Counted from the first letter of the stretch, positions 10,000-20,859 are shown. The stretch is 30,850 nucleotides of DNA from Gnetum montanum (GCA_015680685.1 MNCI01034672.1:1328-32177), one strand, 5' to 3'. Notes: a model not told the origin generated them from the sequence alone. Program-made: numbers and translations.

Positions 10000-10380
10000 G
10001 CACCTAACTAGTCCATACCCTTCCACATCTTGACAAATGCATCAAATTATGCCTTGGGAATTATGATTACATGGTTAGATTATCATAAACATTCTTATAA
10101 CATCCACTGTGCGAGTTGAAGCATTGTGGGTGCATAGCTGAACTACATCACAATAGAGAAATAATTGATGGTAGTGGTGTATGCCTTGGAAAAATTTAAG
10201 CACTATGTACTTGGGTACAAGGTATTCTTGTACTTAGACCATAGTGTAATTCTCTTCTTGATGAACAAACTGATGGTGAGCCCTTGTGTCATATGGTGGA
10301 TTCTAAGCTTGCAGGAATTCAATTCTACAATGGTAGATCGAAAGGGAATTGAGAACATGATTGCTAACCACTTATCTTAG
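10000..10380 (+). pseudogene. Decayed RNase H of element 1
   Basis: SIPFHILTNASNYALGIMI (about 10012-10068) is the start of the retroelement RNase H domain, where the usual D-A-S catalytic Asp is Asn (codon AAT, 10036-10038). Then comes MVVVYALEKFKHYVLGYKV (10168-10224), YLDHSVILFLM with a conserved Asp, and the ending IENMIANHLS before a TAG. RNase H removes the RNA strand of the hybrid during reverse transcription. The D-to-N change is a G-to-A transition. Confidence 0.82.
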
Positions 10381-10389
10381 TTAAGATGG

Positions 10390-11710
10390 AATAACAAAGA
10401 GGAGGAGAGTCCACTGTCTAATCAATTTCCTAACGAACTCCTCTTTGTTGATGCTATACATGAATAAGTGCCTGCTAAACCTAATTGGTACAATGACATC
10501 CTCACTTATCTTCTCAATTAGGACATGCCACAAGAATTGGACCATAGGAAGAAACATTAGTTTCTTCATTAGGCCAAATGCTTCATGGAAATCAACAATG
10601 GCCTAGTTTTTTGGTGTGTTCCAAATGCTAACCAATTGTATATTCTCTAAGATGCTCATGATGGTCCTTCTATGGTTGACTATGCTAGGAGATGGATATT
10701 CATTAAGATCCTAATGGTAGGGTATTATTGGATAATACTTTTTAAGGATGTCCACCCATTCATTCACTCTTGTGAATGTTGTTAATGTAATGGTGGGACG
10801 ACCACTCAAATGGAGGGACCTTAGTAATGGATCAAACCATTGGAGTCCTTCGACATCTAAGGCATTGATTTCATGGATCCTATCATATCCATGTTGAATA
10901 GAAAGGCATATATTATAGTTGTTGTTGATAATTATATGAAATGAGTAGACTTAGTAGCCGTCACCAACTGTACATCCTCTACAGTTTTTCGGTTTATGAA
11001 ATAAAATGTTGTAAATAGGTTTGGAGTGTCACCTACACTAATTTTTGACAATGATACCCATTTTATAGACACTACCTTTTAAAAGCTCATGTAATGCTTG
11101 GTGGTTGAACATAAATTAATAACACCTTACCACCCCCAAGCCAACAATCAAGCAAAGGTAATGAATAGGAAAATCACTAAGATCTTAACAAGAACAATTA
11201 GCAAATATAGGAGAGACTATAGCACAAAACTTAATGATGCCCTATGGGCCTACAACTCAACCTGGAAACTCCTTATAGGCTAATCTTCCTATGAGCTAGT
11301 GTACAAAAAATTACCAACACTTCCTATTTATTCTAAGCTCTGTACACTTCTAATAGCTTGTGACCTTGACCTTGACCTCAACCTAGCATAGAAAGAAAGA
11401 CTGATCAACCTCAACATGCTAGATGAGAATCAACTAATGGCCTTGTCCTTAAATGAAGTGCACAAAGCATTCAACAAACAATGCCATGACCTTAAAATAA
11501 GGAAAGTCAAATTTCAACCTAGAGACAAGGTCCTTTATTGTAACCCCACACATGTACCATAAAAGTCTAAGTTTCAAACGTTGTCAGAAGGGCATTACAT
11601 CATTTATGAAACCTTTTCTTTTGGAGCCATGTTGATCTCCAAACTTGAAAGCCCAAATAAGAAGCTACTGATGAACACGCAACAAGTTAAATCTTTCCAT
11701 GAGGCCAAAT
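10390..11710 (+). pseudogene. Decayed integrase of element 1
   Basis: Zinc-binding region: FIHSCECC, a stop, then CNGG near 10768-10794, where related integrases have CQ (CAA to TAA). Catalytic core: GIDFMDP (Asp at 10867-10869), LIFDNDTHF (Asp at 11047-11049) and YHPQANNQAKVMNRKI, where the catalytic Glu is Lys (AAG at 11155-11157). The core continues with KLNDALWAYNST. The C-terminal part has VKFQPRDKVLYCNPT and GHYIIYETFSFGAMLI, a GPF/Y-like module, and there is no chromodomain. Integrase joins the DNA copy to the chromosome; this one lacks one of its three acidic residues and has many stops. Absence of a chromodomain separates it from the remnant at 1975-2468. Confidence 0.87.
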
Positions 11711-13789
11711 GAGCTAGTAACTACAACACCTCATCAGATGGACAACCATTCTCGATATTTTGGATCTTCTTCTTTCAACTCAGTTGTGGGAGAGATGGCC
11801 ATCCATGCTAATCATATAAAGTGGCTCCTTAGTTTTTTACATTTTTTTATCTCACACCTTTTTGTTTTGCACCTTTTTTTTGTATTTTTTATTTTACACT
11901 TTTCTTATTTTTCATATTATTTGTTTTGCAACATCGTTAGTACATTTTATCTTTCTTGATTATTTTACATTTCTTGTATATTTTAATTTATTTTTTTTAT
12001 TTTTCTTAAGTTTTCTAATGCTTCTGTTCTTCTTTATTGCCAACAAAACATAGTGTTGTTGTAGCTGACACTGATGGTGGTTTGTCTTAATGTTTTTGAT
12101 TGCTAATGTTTGGATTCTAGCTTTGAATTTTGATATTAATAACTAAGGCATGGTTTCTTTTTCATAGGACATGCAATGAGTTCACATCATCCACACATCC
12201 ATAAACTCTATGGTGTTCTTTGTTTTGGAAATATGATGTCATTTCCTCAATAAGAACTTTAATAAACTTGTGACCTTGGTAGTTTCCCAACTTAGAAAAG
12301 GTTAAATGGATTGAGAAGAGTGCGACTTTAAGGGGATTCAGTTTTCTCTGTGCTTGCCTACTCTCTTGTGTGCATGAGTGTTTTCATGGATTTCTTATTG
12401 TTTCATTATTGACCAATAATAAGTAGTTCAAGTCTTTCCATGGTGTGGTTCCCATCCAAAAATCCATATAAACATAAAACATAAAAGAATGATGAAAATT
12501 CAAAGCACACTCCCTAGACAAAATAGTAGGCTACAAGCACTAGTTAGGGGTGTAGAAAGACATGTTACCCATGCNGGAGCATTCTTGTGTCTTAAGGAGG
12601 TGGACTTGTCTTAGATGGTTTATGTGAAGTCATTGGAAGTGGTTGGTTTTGATTTGGACTAAGGATGACCTTTATTGCATGATTTAACCACAAAATCCAC
12701 AAGGAACTTCATGTGACTATGATCCAGAACTCCATTCCTATCTCTCTCTCTCATCCACCAATTCTTTCTGTAATTCACCTCACTATTAGTTTTCCATGTC
12801 TTGCTCAATGTCTTAGTTTGACATATTGAAATTCTTAGGTAGATTCTTTTGGGATTAGGTCCTTAACTTTTCACAACCATTAATCAACTGTGGAGTCCAC
12901 AGACTCCTTGGTTTGAGGATATGCAAGGGTAAAATGAGCATGAGCCTTCTATGAGAAGGATCCACTTGCATTTCTCTTAGTTGGGTTAGTTAAGTTTCCT
13001 ATCCTTATACATTTTCACAATCAAATCTTTTGCATTTCCCAATGGTTACATCCAACTGTGTGCTCCTTAATGGCATTTCTCCAACAAAAATTCATTCTCC
13101 ATCCAAAACTCTAATTTTGTAAATCATCAAGTCCTCTTCAAGTATCTCATCATGTTCACGAATTTCTTGGCTCTCCAAGAATTCCAATTTTATGCTTAAA
13201 CTTCTTGTATTTTTTAAAATTTTCAATTTGAAATTTTTTTTCTAAGGGTTCCATTGATGAGACCCCAGATACGAAGCCCCCACATAGATGAGACCTTATC
13301 AAGGTAAGGTAAAATGTTTATAAATAGGCATAAATAGTTAAGAATTTTTTACATTTGAGCTCAAACAAGGGGAAAGTTTTTGAACTTTTTAAAGCCTAGA
13401 ACCTTCCAAGATCCATAACTTCCAAACTATTTGTCTGATTAACTTCATTCTTTAGTCTTGTAGCTATTGGAGGTAAGCTCTTTGTCATGAGGGCCACAAA
13501 CTTTAGGTGCTTGATAAAAAAGTTTTCACAAAATTTTTCTAACTCCCAAAAAGGTTTAACTAGGAAACTAACATTCAAACATTAATTTATGAAAGTTAAA
13601 CCTTTCCAATAGACTTCGGTAACATCCTAAATCAAAAGAAATTAAAATAATAATAAAATAATCAATTCACCATGGTCATAATTTAACCTAAGCGTAACTA
13701 CCTAATGAGATAAGGTACTTAAATGATATAAGCTACACATTTTACACTAATCCTTGGTTATGTTGTGACCATAGACGACACCTAAGGGA
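11711..13789 (+). other. Non-coding spacer of element 1 between pol and the post-pol ORF
   Basis: About 2 kb without coding signal, typical of the long gap after integrase in Athila/Tat-like elements. It opens with a T-rich tract (about 11830-12050). A TTTATAAATAGGC sequence near 13316 resembles a TATA box. TTTCTTTTTCATAGGA (about 12153-12168) resembles a plant 3' splice site. A (TC)n run lies near 12741-12753, and an unknown base sits at 12575. Short Phe-rich open frames here are products of the T-rich sequence. Confidence 0.6.
11830..12050 (+). other. T-rich tract just downstream of pol
   Basis: About 220 bases dominated by T runs broken by CAC, CAT and GCA, ending TTATTGCCAACAAAACATAG. 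It could serve as an extended polypyrimidine tract before a splice acceptor, or be simple low-complexity expansion. Confidence 0.6.
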
Positions 13790-16625
13790 AAGCACGTGTA
13801 GGAGGAAGGATCATCCCAACCAAGGGTCAAATGACCAAGAACTAAAAAAAATCAAGAATAACCCTAAGAGCAAGTAGCTAAATCCCATGTAACAAAACCT
13901 CTTCAGGAGGAGACTAAAGTGGAATCTATTAGACAAATTCCCAAAAAGGTGGTTGCGACTAAACAATCACACCAAGATGAGGCATTAAGACCAAGACTAA
14001 GCCTTGCGTTCACCCTAATGGACACCAAACTGAAGCAAATCAAGTCCAAGGAGGTCTAGAAGTATATACTTCAAGAGTTGAGTTTTGGATCCTTCTTGGA
14101 GTTTGCTCCTCTAGAAGTCAAGAAGTAATTGCAAAACTCTTCCATGTGGCCCATCATCACTTTTAGTGGGAAGTGGTACATCGGAGAGACATACCTCTTT
14201 TGGAATAATAGGCAAGCTAGTTGCATAATCAAAATCAAGGACATTTCTATGTCCTACTTAGTAAAAGTAATTTTTGAGGCCCTTGGGTTGCTGGAAATTG
14301 GAGCCACCCTTGTAGAAATACCAATGTAGCCAAATCCTAACATTAAGAAAGAATGGACACAATGGTGTTATAGAGTGGATTGCAAGGAGTTTGGTGCACT
14401 CATCATGGAAAAAAATGCATACTTTAAGATTGTAGCCTTTCAACTTAATTCAAAAATGAGGCCAAGCAAAGTCATAGCCTTTTCCACCCATGTGTGTGTT
14501 GCTCTAAGTGAAAGATTCTTAGTCAACCTTCCACGGCTAATCTAGCTTAAGATAGAGAAGTGTTTCAAGGAGAATGAATGTGGAAAAAAGACACTTCCCT
14601 TTCCATGCCTCATTAGAAAGTTATGCAAGAGAGAGGGCATAGCATGCTACACAAGCAATCTCTCTTGGGCAAAAACTATGAAGGACAATGTGCTTGCAAA
14701 GATGATCTAAGAAGAGGACCAATAACCACCACCTCCACCATCCACTCATGAAAAAATGTTGGAGACTTGTGCTACCATTGAGTGCATGTGTGAACTTTGA
14801 GAGTAGCTCTTACAATAGTAGTAGTAGTAATCAGGAATGAGTGGTGGTGATCCATCTATGTACAAACCAATAATGAGCCACCTCAACAAAGTGACTCAAA
14901 CCATAAATTAGATGGAAGGTGGGGCATCAATTTTCTCTACCCAATGAATGCAAGTGCTCTCAAGGCCAAATATAAGCACATGAGAGGTAATAGTGTCCCT
15001 CTCATAATAGCAGTAGTAATTCTTAGACATCTCTAGGAATGCTACTACTTTTTTGATGCATTTGAAGAAGGGTGATGGGCCAATTGTCTTGATGATGCAA
15101 CACCATGGGCAAGAGACAGTAGCTGAAGTGGTTGCTGGAAAAGTGGCAAAAGCACTCAATGCACCTATGACATTTCTATTAGAAGTTTCTACACTTAAAG
15201 ATGTGCAGACATCCATAGGCATTGTTAGTGGAAGATTGAGTGTAGCCTAGCATGAGGAATTGCTAGAGTAATTGGTGGGAACTAGGCAACTGATTCTGGA
15301 TATCTTTGACCTTCCAAATACCATCATTACAACCTAATTAGAGCTTCTTAAAGAAAGGGGCAAATGCATCATCATGGAGGAACAACTTGAAATAGCTAGG
15401 GTTGAAAACCAATGCTTGGCTACAAAGATTGCTGATCTAAGAGCCTACCTTGCTAATCCCATGCTTCTCAACCAAGTAATCACAAGAGATGAAGCTTTTC
15501 AATAACTTCTAAAGTGACTCAAAAAGGTTAAGAACACTAAGGTATTAGTGATCTTTGACCAATCCTTGGCTAATGCAACCACACATAACATTCAAAAAGA
15601 CTTGGTTTAGACTTGCTAGGAGAGTGAGATCCTGACCATAGAATATAATTGCCTATGGAATGTTGATGCACATAAGTAGCAGATGTTAGAATTTATCCAT
15701 CAATAGTTAGAGAAAATAGCTAGGATGAACATAGAATTGAGGAGATTGGAAACAAAAAATAGAAAGCTCTCCATGGAGAAAGTTTATGCCTTACACCAAA
15801 AATATACAATTGAGATTGCCACATGGAAGAATGAGGTTCTCAAGTTTGAAAGTGTTAAAAATCATTATAGGAACCAAGTGGGATTGCAAAAATAAATCAA
15901 TGAGAAGCACATACAAATGGTAAAAGAAAAATTCAATGAGGCCCTCTAGTAGCTCAAGGAAGTAGGAGATGTCTGTTAGCCTATCCTTGATGGGCTAAAT
16001 GACTATAATAAAGCTAAAATTCATATGAAAGAGCCACAAATTGAGGAGATGATCAAATACATGAAGCTTGCCAATCTCTAGCATGCACACTTAATGTTGT
16101 TGATTGTTGGTAGGCTATGGTCAAAATTGGAGAAGCAAGTGGCTAGCCCATACTTAGTATATGAGGCAAAGTTCAAGAACCATAAAGAGACCAACCAAAA
16201 GCTTGAGATTGCAAATGTGAAACTTGAGGTTTTCAAGGAAAAGTTCATTGAGTAAAGATCAAGTGTTGAGAACTTGGTTAAGAGAATGAACAACTATTAG
16301 GAGCTTCATAATGCACTCAAGGAATCAGCATTGCACGCAAATAGTTCGCTACCTAGTTCATGAACATGAAGGAGTTGTTCCTGACAATGCCTTGTCTCTA
16401 GAATATTTCCATTCCAGCCCCACATTATAGAAGTAGCATGAATCGTGAATGATCACTAGAGTAAGGAGGAGATGATGAAGGCATTTTTGGATGCCTTCCA
16501 TCTTTCGCTAGAAGTTGTAGCTACCACAGGACAACTATAAGAACCACCTTAACCTTTGTGTGCACTTGAAGAAGGAGAAGATTCTTTAGAGCTTTAGGAC
16601 CCTCCATCGCTTGGGACTATTTAAA
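13790..16625 (+). pseudogene. Post-pol ORF of element 1: plant-transposon-like domain plus long coiled coil
   Basis: One phase carries sense text through many stops. The first part (about 13880-14740) reads FGSFLEFAPLEVKK, WYIGETYLFWNN, WTQWCYRVDCKEFGAL and KKTLPFPCLIRKLCKREGI. The last recalls the FPsLI..LC motif of the 'putative plant transposon protein' domain found in Athila/Tat-type accessory ORFs (from memory, unverified). The second part (about 15350-16330) is Lys/Glu/Leu-rich and heptad-like (NIELRRLETKNRKLSMEK, FKNHKETNQKLEIANVKLE), a predicted coiled coil of some 300 residues. A Glu/Asp-rich tail follows. Size would be about 900 residues if intact. Its role is unknown. No signal peptide or membrane segment is visible, so an envelope-type protein is not supported. 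Most stops are TAG or TAA. Confidence 0.65.
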
Positions 16626-16839
16626 CTTCATCATCATCTTCACACCATTTGAGGAGTTGTGTTTATTAGTTTTTTCATGGTGTTCAATTTTGTTATCTTG
16701 AACTCCAAAATTTTGTAATGATTGTAAATTCATACACTTGGGCAATTAGTTTTTGTTATGTTTTATTTTGTGTGTCTTTAGTTAGATAATAATCTCATAC
16801 CTTCCCAAATTTTGTAAAGAACTCAAGGATGAGTTTTCA
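16626..16839 (+). other. 3' untranslated stretch of element 1
   Basis: T-rich non-coding DNA between the post-pol ORF and the polypurine tract. No further signal is seen. Confidence 0.5.
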
Positions 16840-16845
16840 TTTAGT

Positions 16846-16855
16846 TCTGGGGGTA
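16846..16855 (+). other. Polypurine tract of element 1 (short, decayed)
   Basis: TCTGGGGGTA directly precedes the TGATGAGT start of the 3' LTR. The position fits plus-strand DNA priming. The G run is short, and the tract is interrupted by pyrimidines. Confidence 0.6.
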
Positions 16856-17754
16856 TGATGAGTTGCATTGTTAGGCCACATTGATGGAATGCCATTAATG
16901 TGATCCCATTGATGAGATCTCATTGATGTGATTGTTGATGCAGGGTTTCACCTGTTGATGTGTACCCATCAATGGGACATCTTATTTCCTTCTATAAGTG
17001 TGTGTCTACCTACTGCATTTATGGTAGTCTTTCCATAGTTGTGATGAAGAACTTGTAGTTTTTCCATTTAAAAGTTAGAATATTTTCTGAGTGTTCATAG
17101 TGGTAGTTAAAAAGTGTATGGATCTTTATTTGAGCACTGATGTACTTGAGCACCTCGGTGTGAATGGTAATAAAGATGAGCTTTCTTGATCAAACTTTGT
17201 AGTACTTAGACTAGATTAATTATTTCTTCTATTTTATATTCATGTAATTTACTTTAATGAATTGTAATTAATTAATTAATATCGATTAAATAGTAAATAT
17301 AAGTATGACTATTTTGAGCATACATTTAACACTTGGTAATTCCAATAGCGCTTAACACTTGGTAATCCTAGTAGCACTTAACACTTGGTAATCTAAAGGC
17401 ACTATTATGTGTTCATGACGTGTGCAGAAAGTGGGAATGGATGCTTATGGTAGGATTAGTTAAATATTAGCTAGTTATTAAGCTAGTTAAGCAATTAAAT
17501 ACTTTTTTTTTATTCTTGTTCTTAGGTGACTTAAACAATAAAAGATAAAATGAAAAAAATCATATGCCTTAGTTACACTTAATCATACACTTGCACTTCA
17601 CAAGTGGAATTGGGAAGACAACAATTGCAATAATTAAACTCACCTCCTAAAACTAGTATACTTAGAAACCTAAAGTCTTTAGAATTCAACTAGATCACTG
17701 AGTGAATGCTAGTGATTCATATGGTTGGGTGTAGGGCATAATTGATGCTCATTA
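16856..17754 (+). repeat. 3' LTR of element 1
   Basis: Starts TGATGAGT like the 5' copy and ends CTCATTA, a decayed CTCATCA. TATAAG lies at 16993-16998 and AATAAA at 17169-17174. It carries three tandem copies of the ACACTTGGTAAT repeat (about 17325-17400) against about two in the 5' LTR, which partly explains the extra length. Near 16900 it has additional GATG..ATTGATG text not matched in the 5' copy. Confidence 0.9.
17122..17177 (+). terminator. Poly(A) signal hairpin of the 3' LTR
   Basis: ATCTTTATT (17122-17130) and AATAAAGAT (17169-17177) are exact complements 38 bases apart, so AATAAA lies in the stem. The same arrangement is found in all six LTRs of this window. Confidence 0.5.
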
Positions 17755-17759
17755 ATAAT
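17755..17759. repeat. Target-site duplication ATAAT, right copy (element 1)
   Basis: Identical to 4548-4552. Removing element 1 and one copy restores the continuity of LTR-1. Confidence 0.85.
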
Positions 17760-18187
17760 ATATTAACACTTAGTAATCCCAATAATGGATACTTGGTATG
17801 CCCAGCAGTAGACACTTGGTAAGCCAATAGCATTAGTATATGTTTAGGATATGTGTAGAAACTAGGAATGGATGCCTCATGTTTAGGATACTTAGTTAAT
17901 TAATTATTTAATTAGTTAGTTAATTTAAAAATAAATCTTATATTTATTTAATTATTTAGCAAATAAAGAAAATAATAAAAAGTATATAAAATAAATATCT
18001 TACATCTTATTCGCACTTAATCATATGCATAGATTAACTAAGTGTTAATTGAGAAGACAACAACTAGCAATCATATATTTCACCATCTAGGAACATAGGC
18101 CACTTAGGTAAATAGAGTCCATAAAATTTGAACAGATCTCACGTACATGCTTGTGATTTGTATGGTTGGCTGTAGAGGATACCTACT
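17760..18187 (+). mobile_element. Old LTR (LTR-1), right part
   Basis: It has three U5 repeats (CACTTAGTAATCCC, ACTTGGTATGCCCAGCAGTAG, ACTTGGTAAGCC), then ATTTGTATGGTTGGCTGTAG, and GATACCTACT where related LTRs approach their CTCATCA end. It is cut by the assembly gap about 15 bases before its expected end. It is closest to LTR-2. Confidence 0.75.
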
Positions 18188-18462
18188 NNNNNNNNNNNNN
18201 NNNNNNNNNNNNNNNNNNNNNNNNNNNNNNNNNNNNNNNNNNNNNNNNNNNNNNNNNNNNNNNNNNNNNNNNNNNNNNNNNNNNNNNNNNNNNNNNNNNN
18301 NNNNNNNNNNNNNNNNNNNNNNNNNNNNNNNNNNNNNNNNNNNNNNNNNNNNNNNNNNNNNNNNNNNNNNNNNNNNNNNNNNNNNNNNNNNNNNNNNNNN
18401 NNNNNNNNNNNNNNNNNNNNNNNNNNNNNNNNNNNNNNNNNNNNNNNNNNNNNNNNNNNNNN
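18188..18462. other. Assembly gap (275 N)
   Basis: A run of N. Open frames that cross it are meaningless. The flanking sequences cannot be assumed to be adjacent. Confidence 1.
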
Positions 18463-19390
18463 CTTTTTAAGTGTGACATTACTAATATTTATTATAAATC
18501 AAATAGATTTGACCTTATACTATAGTCGAATTATAGAAATAGAACATGATTCGATTCTTACTCATGAAGCTTCTTATTTACTTTATTATAGACTATATAC
18601 ACAAGTTCTAATTACCATGAATTTGAAGTTTGTTCAAAATGTACTAATCTATTATCAATTATGATTTAACTTGACAACCCAAAACATGATTTGCTTGATG
18701 ATTTGCCTATCCCCATAGCAACATGAAGAAGAAATTATGCAAGGCATGCAATTTAAGGAAACATGTTGAGTTAGTGACAATGCCATATGTATTTAACTAC
18801 TTGGGAGTAGAATTAGATGCAATGAATATTAAATCAACCCTTAATATTGGTTATGCTACTTGAAGGTGTTATTCAATGATCTTTGTGATGTATCTAATTC
18901 TTAAAATTATATTGCATTTACAAATTTAAAAGGTGATGGTGTTAGAATAATGACAAAATTGGTGCATTGGTACCATTAGTTTTCACATTGTTACTTAATG
19001 CAAAATGATTATGTTTGTATACATGGAGGAAGGATCAATTTCTCTATGCATTTCCTAAGCCAAATTTTAATATATGTTCATTATAAATGCCTTTTCTAAG
19101 TTTATAAATCTTGTTATAATGTAATATTTTATTTTTTTAAAAAAGGATTGATTGCATCCTATGCTAAAAGCTAATTATAAAAGCAAAAATACATATATTG
19201 AAAGATGAAAATCCTAGATGTATTGTGGTCATGCTCACAAAATGATTCAAGCTCAATAGTCTTAATTACCTACTTTTACAATGTTTATACTAAGACAAAT
19301 GCTTTTTCATGGAAGCTAGCTCTTTTCGTTTCAATAAAATAAATTCCAAAAAAATTGGACATGTCTTTCTTATGACTTATAAATACAAAA
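18463..19390. other. Unassigned AT-rich stretch
   Basis: No coding, RNA or repeat signal recognised. A T7A6 run near 19132-19146 could be the remains of a retroposon tail on the minus strand, next to the LINE-like remnant. Confidence 0.4.
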
Positions 19391-19399
19391 ATTTCTCTC

Positions 19400-19660
19400 C
19401 ATATATATTTCATGAAAAAAAATTGGAAGAAAAGAAAGTCAAATAAAAACTCTAGTCTTATCTCTATGGTAGATCTCCCATTCTAGAGCTAAAGTTTGAA
19501 TTAATAGTGATAGCCAGAGATGCAAACCTAAAGCATGAAAAAGCATAATCCAAAGAGTAGTAGCAAACTGACAATGGAGAAAAAGGTGATTTCCTATTTC
19601 AATATAATTATGATAAAGATACATAGAGATGGAACATCTATATGATGATTACGTATGAAA
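19400..19660 (-). pseudogene. LINE-like remnant, zf-RVT-type segment
   Basis: The minus-strand frame ending at 19439 reads GNHLFLHCQFATTLWIMLFHALGLHLWLSL. D/N-H-L-F-L-H-C..A..LW is the hallmark of the cysteine/histidine region after the reverse transcriptase of plant L1-type non-LTR retrotransposons (and their host-gene descendants). The first cysteine pair, expected about 20 residues upstream, is not seen. Sequence to the left on this strand is too decayed to follow. It is a short fragment, so the family call rests on one motif. Confidence 0.5.
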
Positions 19661-19735
19661 GCTCATGTACGAATATATTCATTTACAACTTTATACATGA
19701 TGATAAAATATCTTGAAGAAATTACAACTAATAAA

Positions 19736-19922
19736 TGTTGAATTAGTCAATCGTGTTAACATAGTAGCATTAGCGCATTAATATTGATGTATGCCTTACT
19801 TTGTCAACACATTAGCATTTATGCAATCTTAATAAATGCATATATAAATGCACATACCCTTCTCATTTATAGGATTATTCGATTATTCCCTTAATGAAAT
19901 TTTATCCATTTTTCTTGATAGT
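19736..19922 (+). mobile_element. Old LTR (LTR-2, 5' LTR of element 2), left part
   Basis: TGCATATATAAATGCAC and CTTCTCATTTATAGG match the promoter region of LTR-1 (near 4230-4260). The sequence continues beyond the solo LTR at 20865. The left boundary (TGTTGAAT at 19736) is inferred from the expected length only. Confidence 0.65.
19918..19922. repeat. Target-site duplication ATAGT, left copy (solo LTR)
   Basis: ATAGT precedes TGATGAAT and is repeated at 20860-20864. Confidence 0.85.
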
Positions 19923-20859
19923 TGATGAATCATGGTTTGCCAGGTGCTGATATTGAACCCTTGTTATCAAACCCCTGATATTAGGTAGAAGATATCAGGT
20001 TTGATGAGTCCCAATATTGGACCCCTGATATTGGACCCCCATTATCAGACCCTCGATATTGAACCCCTTGATATCGGGTATGTGATATTGCAGCCTGACA
20101 AGTGATATCGGATACGCGATATCGTAGTTCCTATGTGAGCCTATAAATACACAGTGGGGCGCACAGAAAAGTAATAGGAAGTTAGTATTAGAGTAGGATC
20201 TTTTTGTTAGTTTTTCCTCCCAACCCTTTCCCTAGTGCATGCTCGTAGTGTGATGATTGCAATTGTATGGAATCTTTATTCAAGTGTGATGTACTTGGAC
20301 ATGCATATGACCAAAAATAAAGATCAAGATTACTTCATCATTGCAGCATTCACTTAGTTTTAACTATTATTTTTTTCTTTCTTACTTAATCTCTCTTTAC
20401 CTTCCTCTCCTATCCCTATTATTAAACGTGGAATGAGTATGACTTAATCATGAGCATTTAAGTATGACTACTTGGTATCCTAGTAGCGTACCTAGGACAT
20501 GTTCTTGGTAATCCCAACAGTAGTACATGAGGTCCAAGATGTGTATGGATGATTAAAGGATGGATGCTCATTGCACTTAGGCTAGCTTAGACTCTCTTCA
20601 CCCTTTCCCTCTTAGTTAAAACAAAGTTACTTTCCATTACCTCTAGGAGTAGCACTAGTCTAGGACTACATCATACAGCTCACGCTGGACTAAACCATAC
20701 ATGAAAAAGAAAATACTAGTCCAGGTGGGAAGATAGTGAACTATGATCAATGAGTAACTATCTAGATACCACAACTAGCCCGTCTATGAAGTTTGACCAG
20801 ATCGTGTGTGAACACTCGTATTCATATGGTTGAGTGTAGGGGTACCTTAACACTCATCA
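19923..20859 (+). mobile_element. Solo LTR nested in LTR-2
   Basis: Starts TGATGAAT and ends ACTCATCA (20852-20859), 937 bases, flanked on both sides by ATAGT. No internal region is present, so it is the product of LTR-LTR recombination. TATAAATA lies at 20142. ATCTTTATT (20272-20280) pairs with AATAAAGAT (20316-20324). The U5 end (GTTTGACCAGATCG, TATGGTTGAGTGTAGGGGTACC) is very close to the LTR of element 3, so the parent belonged to that subfamily. Confidence 0.9.
19945..20125 (+). repeat. GATATY-rich array in the U3 of the solo LTR
   Basis: About nine GATATT or GATATC motifs in 180 bases, many inside a unit like CCCCTGATATTGGA, ending in TGATATCGGATACGCGATATC. It lies directly upstream of the TATA box (20142), the place for enhancer repeats in LTRs. 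Confidence 0.75.

Larger units (their letters stand above)
4553..17754 (+). mobile_element. Element 1: complete but dead Athila/Tat-like Ty3/Gypsy retrotransposon (13.2 kb)
   Basis: It is bounded by related LTRs of 863 and 899 bases and by the duplication ATAAT. The order inside is primer site, gag, protease, RT, RNase H, integrase, a spacer of about 2 kb, a further ORF region of about 2.8 kb, and a polypurine tract. The order, the tRNA-Asp-like primer site and the extra region after integrase point to the Athila/Tat branch of plant Gypsy elements. By eye the two LTRs differ at roughly one base in six plus indels, so the insertion is old. Every coding domain has stops, and the RT, RNase H and integrase active sites each have a lost acidic residue. 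A single unknown base sits at 12575. The lineage name is an inference from layout and motifs. Confidence 0.9.

Noticed and set aside
11699-12053. Phe-rich, membrane-like open frames
   Set aside because: Produced by the T-rich tract; no homology to an envelope or transporter and no conserved start.
18147-18525. Open frames across the N run
   Set aside because: They consist almost only of unknown residues from the assembly gap.
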